Origin: Alphaproteobacteria bacterium
GTDB lineage: Bacteria > Pseudomonadota > Alphaproteobacteria > DSM-16000 > Inquilinaceae
NCBI GenBank assembly: GCA_028277405.1
Contig: JANQGH010000039.1
Coordinates: 1 to 64,000 of the forward strand
Length of the DNA stretch: 64,000 bases
Reading direction: 5' to 3'
Numbering within the stretch: the stretch's first letter is position 1; each line of letters starts with the position of its first letter. The notes below the pieces were generated by a model. It saw only the letters and a list, made by a program, of their open reading frames with translations. It was not told the DNA's origin and searched no databases. Made by a program: the position numbers and the translations under genes. Shown here piece by piece: positions 56,104 to 63,870 of this stretch.

Positions 56104-56436
56104 ATGCACGTAACCCGTCTGGACGCGGCAAAATCCTATGAGGCCAAGCGGCACCACGCCATGCACGCGCTGCGCCTGCATGGCCACGAGGCGTCCGACT
56201 GCAAGGATTTCTGGGTCGGCCTGTCCACCTTCCTGCCGGGCGGCGGCGCGGAATGGGCGGCGGCCCCATCGGCCAAGGTCTATGTGGTGATCGACGGCGA
56301 GATCACGATCACCACCGAAGATGGTGATACGACGTTGGGCCCGCTCGATTCCTGCTGCCTGATGCCGAACGAACAGCGATCAGTGGAAAACCGGACCAAT
56401 CGGCCGACGACCATGCTGGTCGTCTCTCCCTACTGA
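56104..56436 (+). CDS. Cupin-domain protein
   Basis: This 110-residue single-domain cupin starts at ATG 56104 after GAAAGGCG. The second cupin motif region is visible (VYVVIDGEITITTEDGDTTL, GPLDSCCLMPNEQRS). The usual metal-binding His residues of motif 1 are largely missing (FLPGGGAEWAAAPSAKVYVV), so metal binding is uncertain. Small cupins in catabolic operons act as isomerases, hydrolases or sensors; here the role is open. Confidence 0.78.
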   Translation: MHVTRLDAAKSYEAKRHHAMHALRLHGHEASDCKDFWVGLSTFLPGGGAEWAAAPSAKVYVVIDGEITITTEDGDTTLGPLDSCCLMPNEQRSVENRTNRPTTMLVVSPY

Positions 56437-56481
56437 TGGGGATGCCCGCAAACATGACGACCCGGCTGCAGGCCGCCTAGC

Positions 56482-57474
56482 ATGGTCTATCAAGCATCCG
56501 ACATAACCAACGTGGCCGTCATCGGGCTGGGCACCATGGGCGAAGGCATTGCCCAGGGCTTCGCCGAGGCCGGCCTTCAGGTTCACGTCGTCGACAAGGA
56601 CCGCACGGCCATGGATCGGGGACTGTCGCAGATCGCGGCGAACCTGGATACCGGCGCCGCCCACGGCCTGTTGAAGGATGACCCGAACGTGGTGCAATCG
56701 AGGATCACGCCGGAGTGCTGGGAACAGATCGACGCGGTCGTCGATCGCTGCCAGTTGGCCGTCGAAACGGTGCCGGAAGTGCTGGACCTGAAGCGTTCGG
56801 TCTTTGCCCGGCTCGACCGCGCCTCACCCGACATCTTGCTGGCCAGCAATACCAGCAGCTTCACGATCTCGGAAATCACGGAGGCGATGAAGACGCCCGA
56901 GCGGGTCGTCGGCATCCACTATTTCAACCCGGCCCATCTGATCCCCGCCGTCGAAATCCACCATGGCGCCCGGACATCCGACCAGGCGATTGCGCAAGCG
57001 AACGCGATCATGACGCGGATCGGCAAGGTGCCCATTCGCGTCCGTAAAGAGGTGCCGGGCTTCATCATCAACCGGCTGACCGGCGCGCTGGAACGGGAGA
57101 TCGACCATCTGTTGGATGAAGGCATCGTCACGCCTGAGGACCTTGACGTGGCCGTGCGGGCGAGCCTCGGCTTCCGGCTCGCCACTATCGGGCCGATGGA
57201 GGCGGAAGACCTTATCGGGCTCGATACCGCCGCGCGCGTCTCCAACAATCTGTTCCCAACCCTCAGCAACGCGACCGAGGTCTCGCCCGCACTGACCGCG
57301 AAGGTGGCGCGCGGCGAACTCGGCGTGAAGGCCGGCCAGGGCTGGTACGACTATTCGGGGCAGAGCCGTGAAGAGGTTCTGAAGGAGCGCAATGACAGGC
57401 TGCTGCGACAGCTGCGCCTGTTCCGCCGTTCGGCCGCTAGCGCGGACGATCCGCAAGATGAGGATGATAAGTGA
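56482..57474 (+). CDS. 3-hydroxyacyl-CoA dehydrogenase family protein (copy 1)
   Basis: This 330-residue NAD-dependent dehydrogenase has a single NAD domain plus C-terminal helical domain. The NAD fold is VAVIGLGTMGEGIAQGFAEA. Catalytic-region motifs include AVETVPEVLDLK, ASNTSSFTISEI and GIHYFNPAHLIPAVEIHHG, with the active-site His in HYFNP. Family members also include carnitine dehydrogenase and L-gulonate dehydrogenase, which work on free acids. With no CoA ligase in the locus, a free hydroxy acid may be the substrate. A paralogue is encoded at 60202-61107. The gene end overlaps the FAH gene by 4 bp (GTGA). Confidence 0.87.
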   Translation: MVYQASDITNVAVIGLGTMGEGIAQGFAEAGLQVHVVDKDRTAMDRGLSQIAANLDTGAAHGLLKDDPNVVQSRITPECWEQIDAVVDRCQLAVETVPEVLDLKRSVFARLDRASPDILLASNTSSFTISEITEAMKTPERVVGIHYFNPAHLIPAVEIHHGARTSDQAIAQANAIMTRIGKVPIRVRKEVPGFIINRLTGALEREIDHLLDEGIVTPEDLDVAVRASLGFRLATIGPMEAEDLIGLDTAARVSNNLFPTLSNATEVSPALTAKVARGELGVKAGQGWYDYSGQSREEVLKERNDRLLRQLRLFRRSAASADDPQDEDDK

Positions 57475-58466
57475 AACTGGTTACGTTCGAGATTGCGACG
57501 GCCTTGGGCCCCGTGCGCCGGATCGGGGCGGTCGAAGCCGACCAAATCGTCGATCTCAATCTGGCATGCGCCACCCGCTTGGCCGCGGAGGGCCGAACGG
57601 CGCGGGCCTATGAGATCGCGGCCGGCCTGGTGCCGCCCGACATGATCGGGTTCTTCGAGGGCGGCGCCCTGTCGCGCGAGGCGGCCGACGCAGCACTCGC
57701 CTTCGTCGCGGGCCGTCTCGCCGCCGACGGTGCGGTGGAAGGCCCGGGCGGCGAGGCCGTCGTCCATGATCTGGCCGCGGTCAGGCTGCTGGCGCCGGTG
57801 CCCCGCCCCAGCTCGATCCGGGACACGCTCAGCTTCGAAGGCCATATGATCAATTTCGAGCGCCGAACCGGCAAGCCGACGCCGCCCAGATGGTACGAGA
57901 CGCCGATCTACTACAAGGGCAATCCAGGGTCCGTCATCGGGCACGAGGCACCGGTTCACTGGCCGTCCTACACCGAGAAGCTCGACTACGAGCTGGAGTT
58001 CGGCATCTATATCGGCAAGCAAGGTGCCAACATCGCCGAAGAGGACGCGGCCGACCATATTGCCGGCTACACCATCTTCAACGATATCAGCGCCCGCGAC
58101 GTCATCCCCGGCGAAGTGTCGATGTTCCTGGGGCCGGCCAAGGGCAAAGACATGGATACGGGCAACGTCATGGGCCCCTGCCTGGTGACGCCGGACGCGC
58201 TGGACGTCTCGAACCTGCGCATGGAGGCGCGGGTCAACGGCGAGGTGTGGTCCAGCGGCAACTCCAACGACATGTATTGGCGCTTCCCGCAGATCATCGC
58301 CTACATCTCGCGCCACGAGACCTTGTATCCCGGCGACTTCATCGGCTCCGGCACCATCGCGAATGGCTGCGGCGACGAGCTGGACCGTTGGATCCAGCCC
58401 GGCGACGTGGTCGAGCTGGAGGTCGAGGGCATCGGCATTCTCCGCAACCGGATCGTGCGCCCATGA
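57471..58466 (+). CDS. Fumarylacetoacetate hydrolase (FAH) family protein
   Basis: This 331-residue FAH-superfamily enzyme comes from a family that cleaves C-C bonds of beta-diketo acids or decarboxylates and isomerises ring-cleavage products. Metal-binding acidic residues lie in DYELEFGIYIGKQG. GYTIFNDISARDVI and the C-terminal PGDFIGSGTIANGCGDE are family-typical. The start GTG 57471 overlaps the dehydrogenase stop, and the stop overlaps the SDR ATG. This places a hydrolytic C-C cleavage step in the pathway. Confidence 0.92.
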   Translation: MKLVTFEIATALGPVRRIGAVEADQIVDLNLACATRLAAEGRTARAYEIAAGLVPPDMIGFFEGGALSREAADAALAFVAGRLAADGAVEGPGGEAVVHDLAAVRLLAPVPRPSSIRDTLSFEGHMINFERRTGKPTPPRWYETPIYYKGNPGSVIGHEAPVHWPSYTEKLDYELEFGIYIGKQGANIAEEDAADHIAGYTIFNDISARDVIPGEVSMFLGPAKGKDMDTGNVMGPCLVTPDALDVSNLRMEARVNGEVWSSGNSNDMYWRFPQIIAYISRHETLYPGDFIGSGTIANGCGDELDRWIQPGDVVELEVEGIGILRNRIVRP

Positions 58467-59269
58467 CAACCACACCCAAAACCAAGGCTCTCACGAACGT
58501 CCCCGGCCTGTTCGATCTCGGCGGCCGCTCTGCCCTTGTGACGGGCGCGACAGGTGCGCTCGGCAGCGCGGCGGCACGGGCCCTGGCGGGCGCCGGCGCC
58601 CATGTCACCATGGCGGGCGGCAACGCGGCCAGGCTTGAGAACTTGGCCGATGAGTTGAGGCAGGCCGGCGCGTCCGTCACCGCGATCGACGAAAGGCCCA
58701 GCGACGAGGCGGCAGTCGACCGTATCGTCGCGGCCGCGGGCGCAAACCTCGATATCGTCGTCGCCGCGTCGGGCACGTCGGCCGTGCGTCCCATCCTGGA
58801 CATGGATGTCGACACGTGGGACGGGGTGATGGACGCCAATGTGCGTCAACACTGGCTGCTGTGCCGAGCGGCCGGACGGGTGATGGTGCCGGGCGGACGG
58901 GGCGGCAGCATCGTGCTGGTCTCCTCGGTCCGGTCCCGCTTTGCGACCGCCGCCGGCACCAGCGCCTACGGCCCGTCGAAAGCCGCCATCGACATGCTGA
59001 CCCGATCGCTGGCAACCGAATGGGGGCCGAGTGGCATCAGGGTCAACGCCATCGCGCCGACCGTCTTCCGGTCGGAGTTGACCGGCTGGCTGTTCGAGGA
59101 TAACGAGCCCGCCAGGACCGCCCGCGCCGACGTCCTGGCGCGCATTCCGCTCGGCCGGCTCGCCGAACCGGACGATTTCGCCGGCGTGCTGGTCTTTCTG
59201 GCGTCGAACGCGTCGGCGCTGGTGACCGGTCAGATCATCAATGTCGATGGCGGGTTTTCGTGCAACTGA
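58463..59269 (+). CDS. SDR family oxidoreductase (copy 1)
   Basis: This 268-residue short-chain dehydrogenase has TGATGALG as its cofactor loop, the NANV-type segment DANVRQHWLL and the catalytic SSVRS(14 residues)Y-x-x-x-K triad (SAYGPSKAA). The end VTGQIINVDGGFSCN is the usual SDR finish. ATG 58463 overlaps the FAH stop by 4 bp. It shares NAIAPTVFRS-[EK]-LT with the SDR at 61209-62015, so the two are probably paralogues with related substrates. Confidence 0.92.
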   Translation: MTTTPKTKALTNVPGLFDLGGRSALVTGATGALGSAAARALAGAGAHVTMAGGNAARLENLADELRQAGASVTAIDERPSDEAAVDRIVAAAGANLDIVVAASGTSAVRPILDMDVDTWDGVMDANVRQHWLLCRAAGRVMVPGGRGGSIVLVSSVRSRFATAAGTSAYGPSKAAIDMLTRSLATEWGPSGIRVNAIAPTVFRSELTGWLFEDNEPARTARADVLARIPLGRLAEPDDFAGVLVFLASNASALVTGQIINVDGGFSCN

Positions 59270-59280
59270 TGCGGCACCCG

Positions 59281-60120
59281 CTAACTGTTATCCTGATCCT
59301 CGTATTGGATGTACTCGAAATCATGCGCTGAATCCGAGAGATTGAACGAATACATCTCGGACAAGACATGAACCCGGAAATCGCGCTCAAGTAGCGCCTT
59401 CCATGGCCGCACGCAGATGCCGTGGGTCAGCCGGCGGCATGAGCGGCTCTTCTTCATGATGCCCCGCGCCAGTTCCCAGGCGCGATCGACGATCTCGCCA
59501 CGCTCGACCACCTCGTTGACCACGCCGAGCTCGAGACATTTCTGCGCGTCCATGCTGTCGCAGGTCAGCATCATATAGTTGCCGCGCTTCACGCCCAGCA
59601 CCTCTTGCAGGCACAGGCCCATGCCGTCGCCCGGCACATGGCCGCTGTCCATCCCGAAATGGTCGTCCTTCAAGATGAAGTCGGGTGTGCAGAGCGTGAT
59701 GTCGCTCATCAGGCACATCTCCCAATGGATGCCCTGGCCGTTGATCGCGGCGATGGTCGGGATCTCGATGTCGTTGACGAAGTTTTCGACGATCTTCAGC
59801 GTGTCGTAGATCTGCACGTCGAAGCGCCGGTCATTGTCGGGCGACCGCTCGACCTCGATGAACGACGCCGTGTCCCATTCGTTGATCCAAGACGGGTCCG
59901 TGGCGGTCAGGATCAGGACCTCGTTCTCCTTGTCGTGGCCGATCACCGTCCACAGCTCCGCCAGGGCATGGTGGAACTGATAGCTCCACTTCACCGGCCC
60001 GTCATTGGTGTGCATCCGAACCTCGAGAATGCCGTTCTCGCGCTTGAACTTGAAAAAGTCGCTGAAGCGCGCGCTGTATTCTTCGAGCTTCGGCACCGCA
60101 TAGTATTGGTTGATCGCCAT
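59281..60120 (-). CDS. Enoyl-CoA hydratase family protein resembling 6-oxocamphor hydrolase
   Basis: This 279-residue crotonase-fold protein differs from ordinary enoyl-CoA hydratases. It shows the pattern of 6-oxocamphor hydrolase, a retro-Claisenase that opens cyclic beta-diketones. IAAINGQGIHWEMCLMSD has His132 at the OCH His122 position. DDHFGMDSGHVPGDGMG has His154 and Asp165 at the OCH His145/Asp154 positions, and a late LSEMYSF Glu aligns with OCH Glu244. ATG 60118-60120 follows AAGGTGAGG; a GTG three codons upstream is possible. It leads off on the minus strand beside the second dehydrogenase gene. Alignment to OCH is from memory. Confidence 0.8.
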   Translation of the reverse strand: MAINQYYAVPKLEEYSARFSDFFKFKRENGILEVRMHTNDGPVKWSYQFHHALAELWTVIGHDKENEVLILTATDPSWINEWDTASFIEVERSPDNDRRFDVQIYDTLKIVENFVNDIEIPTIAAINGQGIHWEMCLMSDITLCTPDFILKDDHFGMDSGHVPGDGMGLCLQEVLGVKRGNYMMLTCDSMDAQKCLELGVVNEVVERGEIVDRAWELARGIMKKSRSCRRLTHGICVRPWKALLERDFRVHVLSEMYSFNLSDSAHDFEYIQYEDQDNS

Positions 60121-60201
60121 GTCCCTCACCTTCGAGTCCGTGTTTGTCCGGCTAGCTGCCAGTGTTTGCGAAACGGTGTCACCGCGTCGGCGGCCTGCCC
60201 C

Positions 60202-61107
60202 TCACGGGGGCGATTGCTTGTAGAGAAAATCGCGCAGCCGGCGTCGCACGGCCTCGGCCTGTTCCGGGGTCCACTCGCGCAGGCCCTTGCCCGACTTCAT
60301 GCCGAGATGCCCTTGCGAGACCAGGCGCTCGAGCAGCGGGTGGGTGTGATCGGTGCGGTCCAGGTCCGGCATCAGCGTGTCGTGGATGTTCTTGGTCAGA
60401 TCCAGGCCGACCAGGTCGGATTGTTCCATCGGCCCGAGGACCGCCAGCCTTTGACCAAAGCCGTGCTTGACCACATCGTCGATCGTTTCGGCATCGCACG
60501 CCCCGGCCGCCACCAGCGCGATCGCCTCGCGCTTCAAGGCATGCTGAAGCCGGTTACCGATGAAGCCCGGAATGTCCTTCTTGACATGCACCGGGTGGCG
60601 ACCGGCCGCCTTTAGCAACGCGATGGTCTTGTCCACGGCCGGCAGATTGTCATTGTCCGTTTGAACCACCTCGACCAAGGGCACCAGATGGGGCGGGTTC
60701 CAGAAATGCGTGCCGACGATCCTTGACGGCGCCGACGCGCCGGCCGCGATCCGGCTGATCGGGATGGCCGAGGTGTTGGAGGCCAGGATGGCCGATCGCG
60801 GCGCGTGCCGTTCAAGCTCCGCGAAGATCGACCGTTTGAGCTCCAGCACCTCCGGCGCCGCCTCGAAAACGTAAGCCGTGGCATCGACGGCGGCAGCCAG
60901 CGTCTCGTGGCCCGAGACCCGTGCCGGCACATCCGCCTCATGTCCAAGCAGGTCAGCGATCACGTCGAGCCGGTCCGGCAGGCTGGCCAGGGCGGACGGT
61001 GCCGGATCGTAGACCCGCACCGTATGGCCGGCGGCGGCGAACAGGTAAGCGATGCCGTGGCCCATCAGCCCGGCCCCAATAACCGCGATTGTCTCCTCCG
61101 CATCCAT
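60202..61107 (-). CDS. 3-hydroxyacyl-CoA dehydrogenase family protein (copy 2)
   Basis: This 301-residue NAD-dependent dehydrogenase is of the same family as copy 1. The NAD domain is IAVIGAGLMGHGIAYLFAAA. EAAPEVLELKRSIF, ASNTSAIPISRI and GTHFWNPPHLVPLVEVVQ (His in HFWNP) follow, then GPMEQSDLVGLDL and a C-terminal LGMKSGKGLREW. The FWNPPHLVPLVE form is shared with carnitine-dehydrogenase-like enzymes. ATG 61105-61107 (MDAEETIAV) is the start; the frame open to 61662 re-reads the SDR gene. Confidence 0.87.
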   Translation of the reverse strand: MDAEETIAVIGAGLMGHGIAYLFAAAGHTVRVYDPAPSALASLPDRLDVIADLLGHEADVPARVSGHETLAAAVDATAYVFEAAPEVLELKRSIFAELERHAPRSAILASNTSAIPISRIAAGASAPSRIVGTHFWNPPHLVPLVEVVQTDNDNLPAVDKTIALLKAAGRHPVHVKKDIPGFIGNRLQHALKREAIALVAAGACDAETIDDVVKHGFGQRLAVLGPMEQSDLVGLDLTKNIHDTLMPDLDRTDHTHPLLERLVSQGHLGMKSGKGLREWTPEQAEAVRRRLRDFLYKQSPP

Positions 61108-61208
61108 GCCGCACGCCACCTCACACTTCGCATCGGTTGGGCCTGCCCAGACAGCCAGGCCTCCGCGCGAAGCCATCCATTTCAGCAACCCGAAACGACG
61201 ATAACAGA

Positions 61209-62015
61209 TCAGCCGGCCGTGTAGCCGCCATCGACATACATGATCTGCCCGGTACAGAAATCCGACGCCGGCGCCAGCAGATAGAGCGCCATGCCCATCA
61301 GATCTTCGGGCTCGCCCAGCCGGCCCAGCGGGATGCGCGACAGGGACCGCTTGCGCGTCGCCTGGCCGACCTCGTCGTCGCTCCACATCCAGGCGGTCAG
61401 CTTCGACCGGAACACCGTCGGCGCGATGGCGTTCACGGTGATGCCGTATTGCGCCCATTCCGTCGCCAACACCCGCGTCAGCGCGTCGGTCGCGCCCTTG
61501 GACGTGCAATAGGCGGTGTAGCCGGAGAAATTGCCGTGGCGCCCCCGGACCGACGACATCATCAGCATCTTGCCCTTGATCTTCTCGTCGATCCAATAGC
61601 TGCCGACCGCTTTGGCCATGTACCAGGCGCCCCGGACATTGGCGTCCATCACCCGCTGCCAATCGTCATAGGCCAAGTCCTGGATGAAGCCGGCCTTATT
61701 GAAGCCCGAGGCGACCACGAGCTGGTCGATCCCCCCATAAGCCGCCAGCGCGGCATCGCGAACGGCCTCCGCATGCTCCAGACTGTCCGGCCGGCTGACG
61801 ATGGCAGTGGCCTCGCCGCCCACCTCCGACACCTCCTCAACCACCGCTTCCAGCTCCTCGGCATTGCCGGAGGCCAGCAACAGCCGGCCACCCAGCGAGC
61901 CCAGCGTCAGGGCGCAGGCGCGACCGAAGGACCCCGACGCGCCGGTTATGATCGCAACCTTGCCCGCGACGTCGAACAGCGACAGCGGATTGCGCAGCGG
62001 TTCGCTGATGCCCAT
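61209..62015 (-). CDS. SDR family oxidoreductase (copy 2)
   Basis: This 268-residue short-chain dehydrogenase has cofactor loop TGASGSFGRA, DANVRGAWYMAKA, and active-site Ser in MMSSVRGR with Tyr/Lys in AYCTSKGA. It ends in CTGQIMYVDGGYTAG. It follows the cyclase-family gene by one base and is very similar in layout to the SDR on the opposite strand. The pair may serve different stereoisomers or successive oxidations. Confidence 0.92.
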   Translation of the reverse strand: MGISEPLRNPLSLFDVAGKVAIITGASGSFGRACALTLGSLGGRLLLASGNAEELEAVVEEVSEVGGEATAIVSRPDSLEHAEAVRDAALAAYGGIDQLVVASGFNKAGFIQDLAYDDWQRVMDANVRGAWYMAKAVGSYWIDEKIKGKMLMMSSVRGRHGNFSGYTAYCTSKGATDALTRVLATEWAQYGITVNAIAPTVFRSKLTAWMWSDDEVGQATRKRSLSRIPLGRLGEPEDLMGMALYLLAPASDFCTGQIMYVDGGYTAG

Positions 62016-62016
62016 G

Positions 62017-62820
62017 CTAGACCCCCGTCGGGATGCGGAAGGTTTGATCGGGATCGATCACCGCGATGACGCGCACGCCGCAGCCATCGCCCTCGGGCCA
62101 GCGCCAAGGGAATGCCATGAAGGTGCAGCGCTTGCCGGTCACCGCATCCAGTTCGCCGCCGACATTCTCGATGCCCGGAATGCCGCCCTTGACCATCAGG
62201 GTCTTGTGCGAGGCCTCCCAATAAGGGAAGTCGGCCATTACGTCGCGGCCGGTCGCCCGGCGATACTCTTCCATGAGATGCGGGTGCGACGGTCCCGGAC
62301 CGTGATCGACCAGCTTGGTCGCCAGCGGGTGGTCGAGCGCCTGCACGTCGATGCCGAGCAGCTTGATCTTCCGGTCAACCAGCCATTCGGCCGCCTCTTT
62401 GTAGAGCCCTGGCGAGTAGGCGTAGTACTCGTCTGAGTCGGCGATCTTCTTGTGCATGCCGGTATTGATCATGACGATGTCGCCCTCTTCGATGGCGGGC
62501 GTTGCCGCCTCAAGATCGTCGGGCGTGATCACCTCCCATTTTCCCTTGGGGATCGACACCGCCACGCCCGTCCCGAAGAACCGCCAGATCGGGTAGCCGG
62601 TCAGGGTCGGCGTGTTTTCGGTGACGTGGATCGGCGCATCCATATGCGTACCGCGATGCATGATGCCTTCGAATTCGGTCTCGTAGACCCCGTCCTTGGC
62701 ATGAAACTTCTTCACCGTGACATTCACGCCCGGGCTGGACGGCCATTCCGGCATGCCGTGGCCCCAGCGATTGGTCAGGTTGTAGTAGCGAAGACCGTTC
62801 GCCGTGTTCGTTTCAGGCAT
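62017..62820 (-). CDS. Cyclase-family metallohydrolase (canonical metal motif)
   Basis: This 267-residue member of the cyclase/kynurenine formamidase/isatin hydrolase family (PF04199) has the full metal motif HRGTHMDAPIH (H-x-G-T-H-x-D-x-P-x-H). Later landmarks are LLGIDVQALDHPLATKL and ENVGGELDAVTGKRCTF. Relatives hydrolyse N-formyl groups, lactams or cyclic ketones, using Mn or Zn. The start ATG 62818-62820 is used. It is followed closely by the SDR gene and preceded by a paralogue. Confidence 0.9.
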   Translation of the reverse strand: MPETNTANGLRYYNLTNRWGHGMPEWPSSPGVNVTVKKFHAKDGVYETEFEGIMHRGTHMDAPIHVTENTPTLTGYPIWRFFGTGVAVSIPKGKWEVITPDDLEAATPAIEEGDIVMINTGMHKKIADSDEYYAYSPGLYKEAAEWLVDRKIKLLGIDVQALDHPLATKLVDHGPGPSHPHLMEEYRRATGRDVMADFPYWEASHKTLMVKGGIPGIENVGGELDAVTGKRCTFMAFPWRWPEGDGCGVRVIAVIDPDQTFRIPTGV

Positions 62821-62856
62821 GTGAGGTCACTCCCAGACTTTTCTCGCGGGGCCGAT

Positions 62857-63666
62857 CTAAGCGGCGACGCCGGCTTCGATGCGGTAGGCGCCGGCCGGGT
62901 CCTGGATCGCGGCAAAGCGGACGACACAGGCGTCACCCTCCGGCCAGTACCAGGGCAAGGCGTGGAACGTCGCCCGCTGGCCGGCCAGCGCGCCGACCTC
63001 GCCGCCGACATTCTCAATGGTCGGGATACCGGCGGCGAGAAGCGTGCGATGGGCGACGTTCCATTCCGGGAAGTCGGCGCCGGCATCGCGTCCGGTTTCG
63101 TCCCCGTATTTGCGCGGCAACCGCTTCATCAACGGGCCGCCCCGGTGGCCGCCCAGCGAACTGGCCAGCGGATGGTCGATCTGGGGCGTGTCTATCGCGA
63201 CCAGCGCCACCTGTCGTGCCACCAGCCATTCCGCCGCGTCCTTGGACAGGCCGGGCGCGTCGCCGAAATATGCCAGACTGTCGGCATAGTTGCGGTGCCA
63301 GCCGGTGACCAGGACCACGATGTCGCCGACACCGATTGCCGGCTGCGCCTGTTCCAGGTCGGCGGCCGTCACCATCTCCCATCGCTCTTTAGGCACGTCG
63401 ACGCAGACCCCGTTGCCGAACAGCCGTTCCAGCGGGATGTCGCCGATGCCCGCACCGCGCTGGATCAGATGGATCGGTGCATTGAGATGAGTCGAGGAGT
63501 GCATGGTCATGCGAATGCGGTGGGCCATCACGCCGTGCTGTGCATGTTTGACCGCGCGCCGCAGAGAAATGTCGTCATGCCCCGGCATGGAAGGCACACC
63601 GTGCCCCCATTCGTGGCTGAGTTCGTAGTAGACGAGACCCGTCGCCTCATCGGTTATGCCGGCCAT
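62857..63666 (-). CDS. Cyclase-family metallohydrolase paralogue with altered metal motif
   Basis: This 269-residue second cyclase-family protein resembles its neighbour in layout (LVYYELSHEWGHGVPSMPGH, VALVAIDTPQIDHPLAS, ENVGGEVGALAGQRATFHAL). Its metal motif reads HSSTHLNAPIH: the Gly is Ser and, more important, the metal-ligand Asp is Asn (codon AAT, 63481-63483 complement). The other His positions are kept. It may be catalytically altered, bind a different metal or act as a non-catalytic partner of the canonical copy. It is the first gene of the minus-strand set, next to the LysR promoter region. Confidence 0.87.
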   Translation of the reverse strand: MAGITDEATGLVYYELSHEWGHGVPSMPGHDDISLRRAVKHAQHGVMAHRIRMTMHSSTHLNAPIHLIQRGAGIGDIPLERLFGNGVCVDVPKERWEMVTAADLEQAQPAIGVGDIVVLVTGWHRNYADSLAYFGDAPGLSKDAAEWLVARQVALVAIDTPQIDHPLASSLGGHRGGPLMKRLPRKYGDETGRDAGADFPEWNVAHRTLLAAGIPTIENVGGEVGALAGQRATFHALPWYWPEGDACVVRFAAIQDPAGAYRIEAGVAA

Positions 63667-63689
63667 TGACTGCCTCGGTTTGGGGATCT

Positions 63690-63709
63690 ACGGCCGCAAG
63701 CACGGCCGT
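63690..63709. promoter_or_regulatory. Inverted repeat ACGGCCG-N6-CGGCCGT upstream of the cyclase gene
   Basis: Perfect 7-base arms are spaced by 6 bases, 24 bp upstream of the cyclase start. It could be a repressor site or a leader hairpin for the minus-strand operon. Confidence 0.35.
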
Positions 63710-63771
63710 TTCCTAGGGCTTATGGTGCGAGGGTCACCTGAGAGCGTCCAATAGTAACTGGAACGGCATCC

Positions 63772-63786
63772 ATAACCGGTCTTTAT
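63772..63786. promoter_or_regulatory. Candidate LysR box ATAACCGGTCTTTAT in the divergent promoter
   Basis: It fits T-N11-A and matches 12 of 15 bases of the perfect palindrome upstream of tctC (52751-52765). It lies between the cyclase operon and the lysR start, where LysR proteins usually bind to control a divergent gene and themselves. Confidence 0.5.
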
Positions 63787-63799
63787 CGGCTAGACTGGG

Positions 63800-63830
63800 G
63801 CGTACTCGGCCACAAACGGCTGTAGTACGC
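63800..63830. promoter_or_regulatory. Dyad GCGTACT-N17-AGTACGC before lysR
   Basis: Perfect 7-base arms lie 41 bp upstream of the LysR start codon. It may be a further regulatory element or a leader hairpin. The function is inferred from position only. Confidence 0.3.
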
Positions 63831-63870
63831 GCCGAATTGAGAATGGCCGCTCGACTGGAGACATAACAGT

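Noticed and set aside
57890..59269. Long version of the first SDR gene (459 codons)
   Set aside because: The extension lies inside the FAH gene in another frame. ATG 58463 overlaps the FAH stop and begins normal SDR sequence.
60202..61662. Long version of the second HCDH-family gene (486 codons)
   Set aside because: The N-terminal extension overlaps the SDR gene out of frame. The NAD domain begins at MDAEETIAV (61107).
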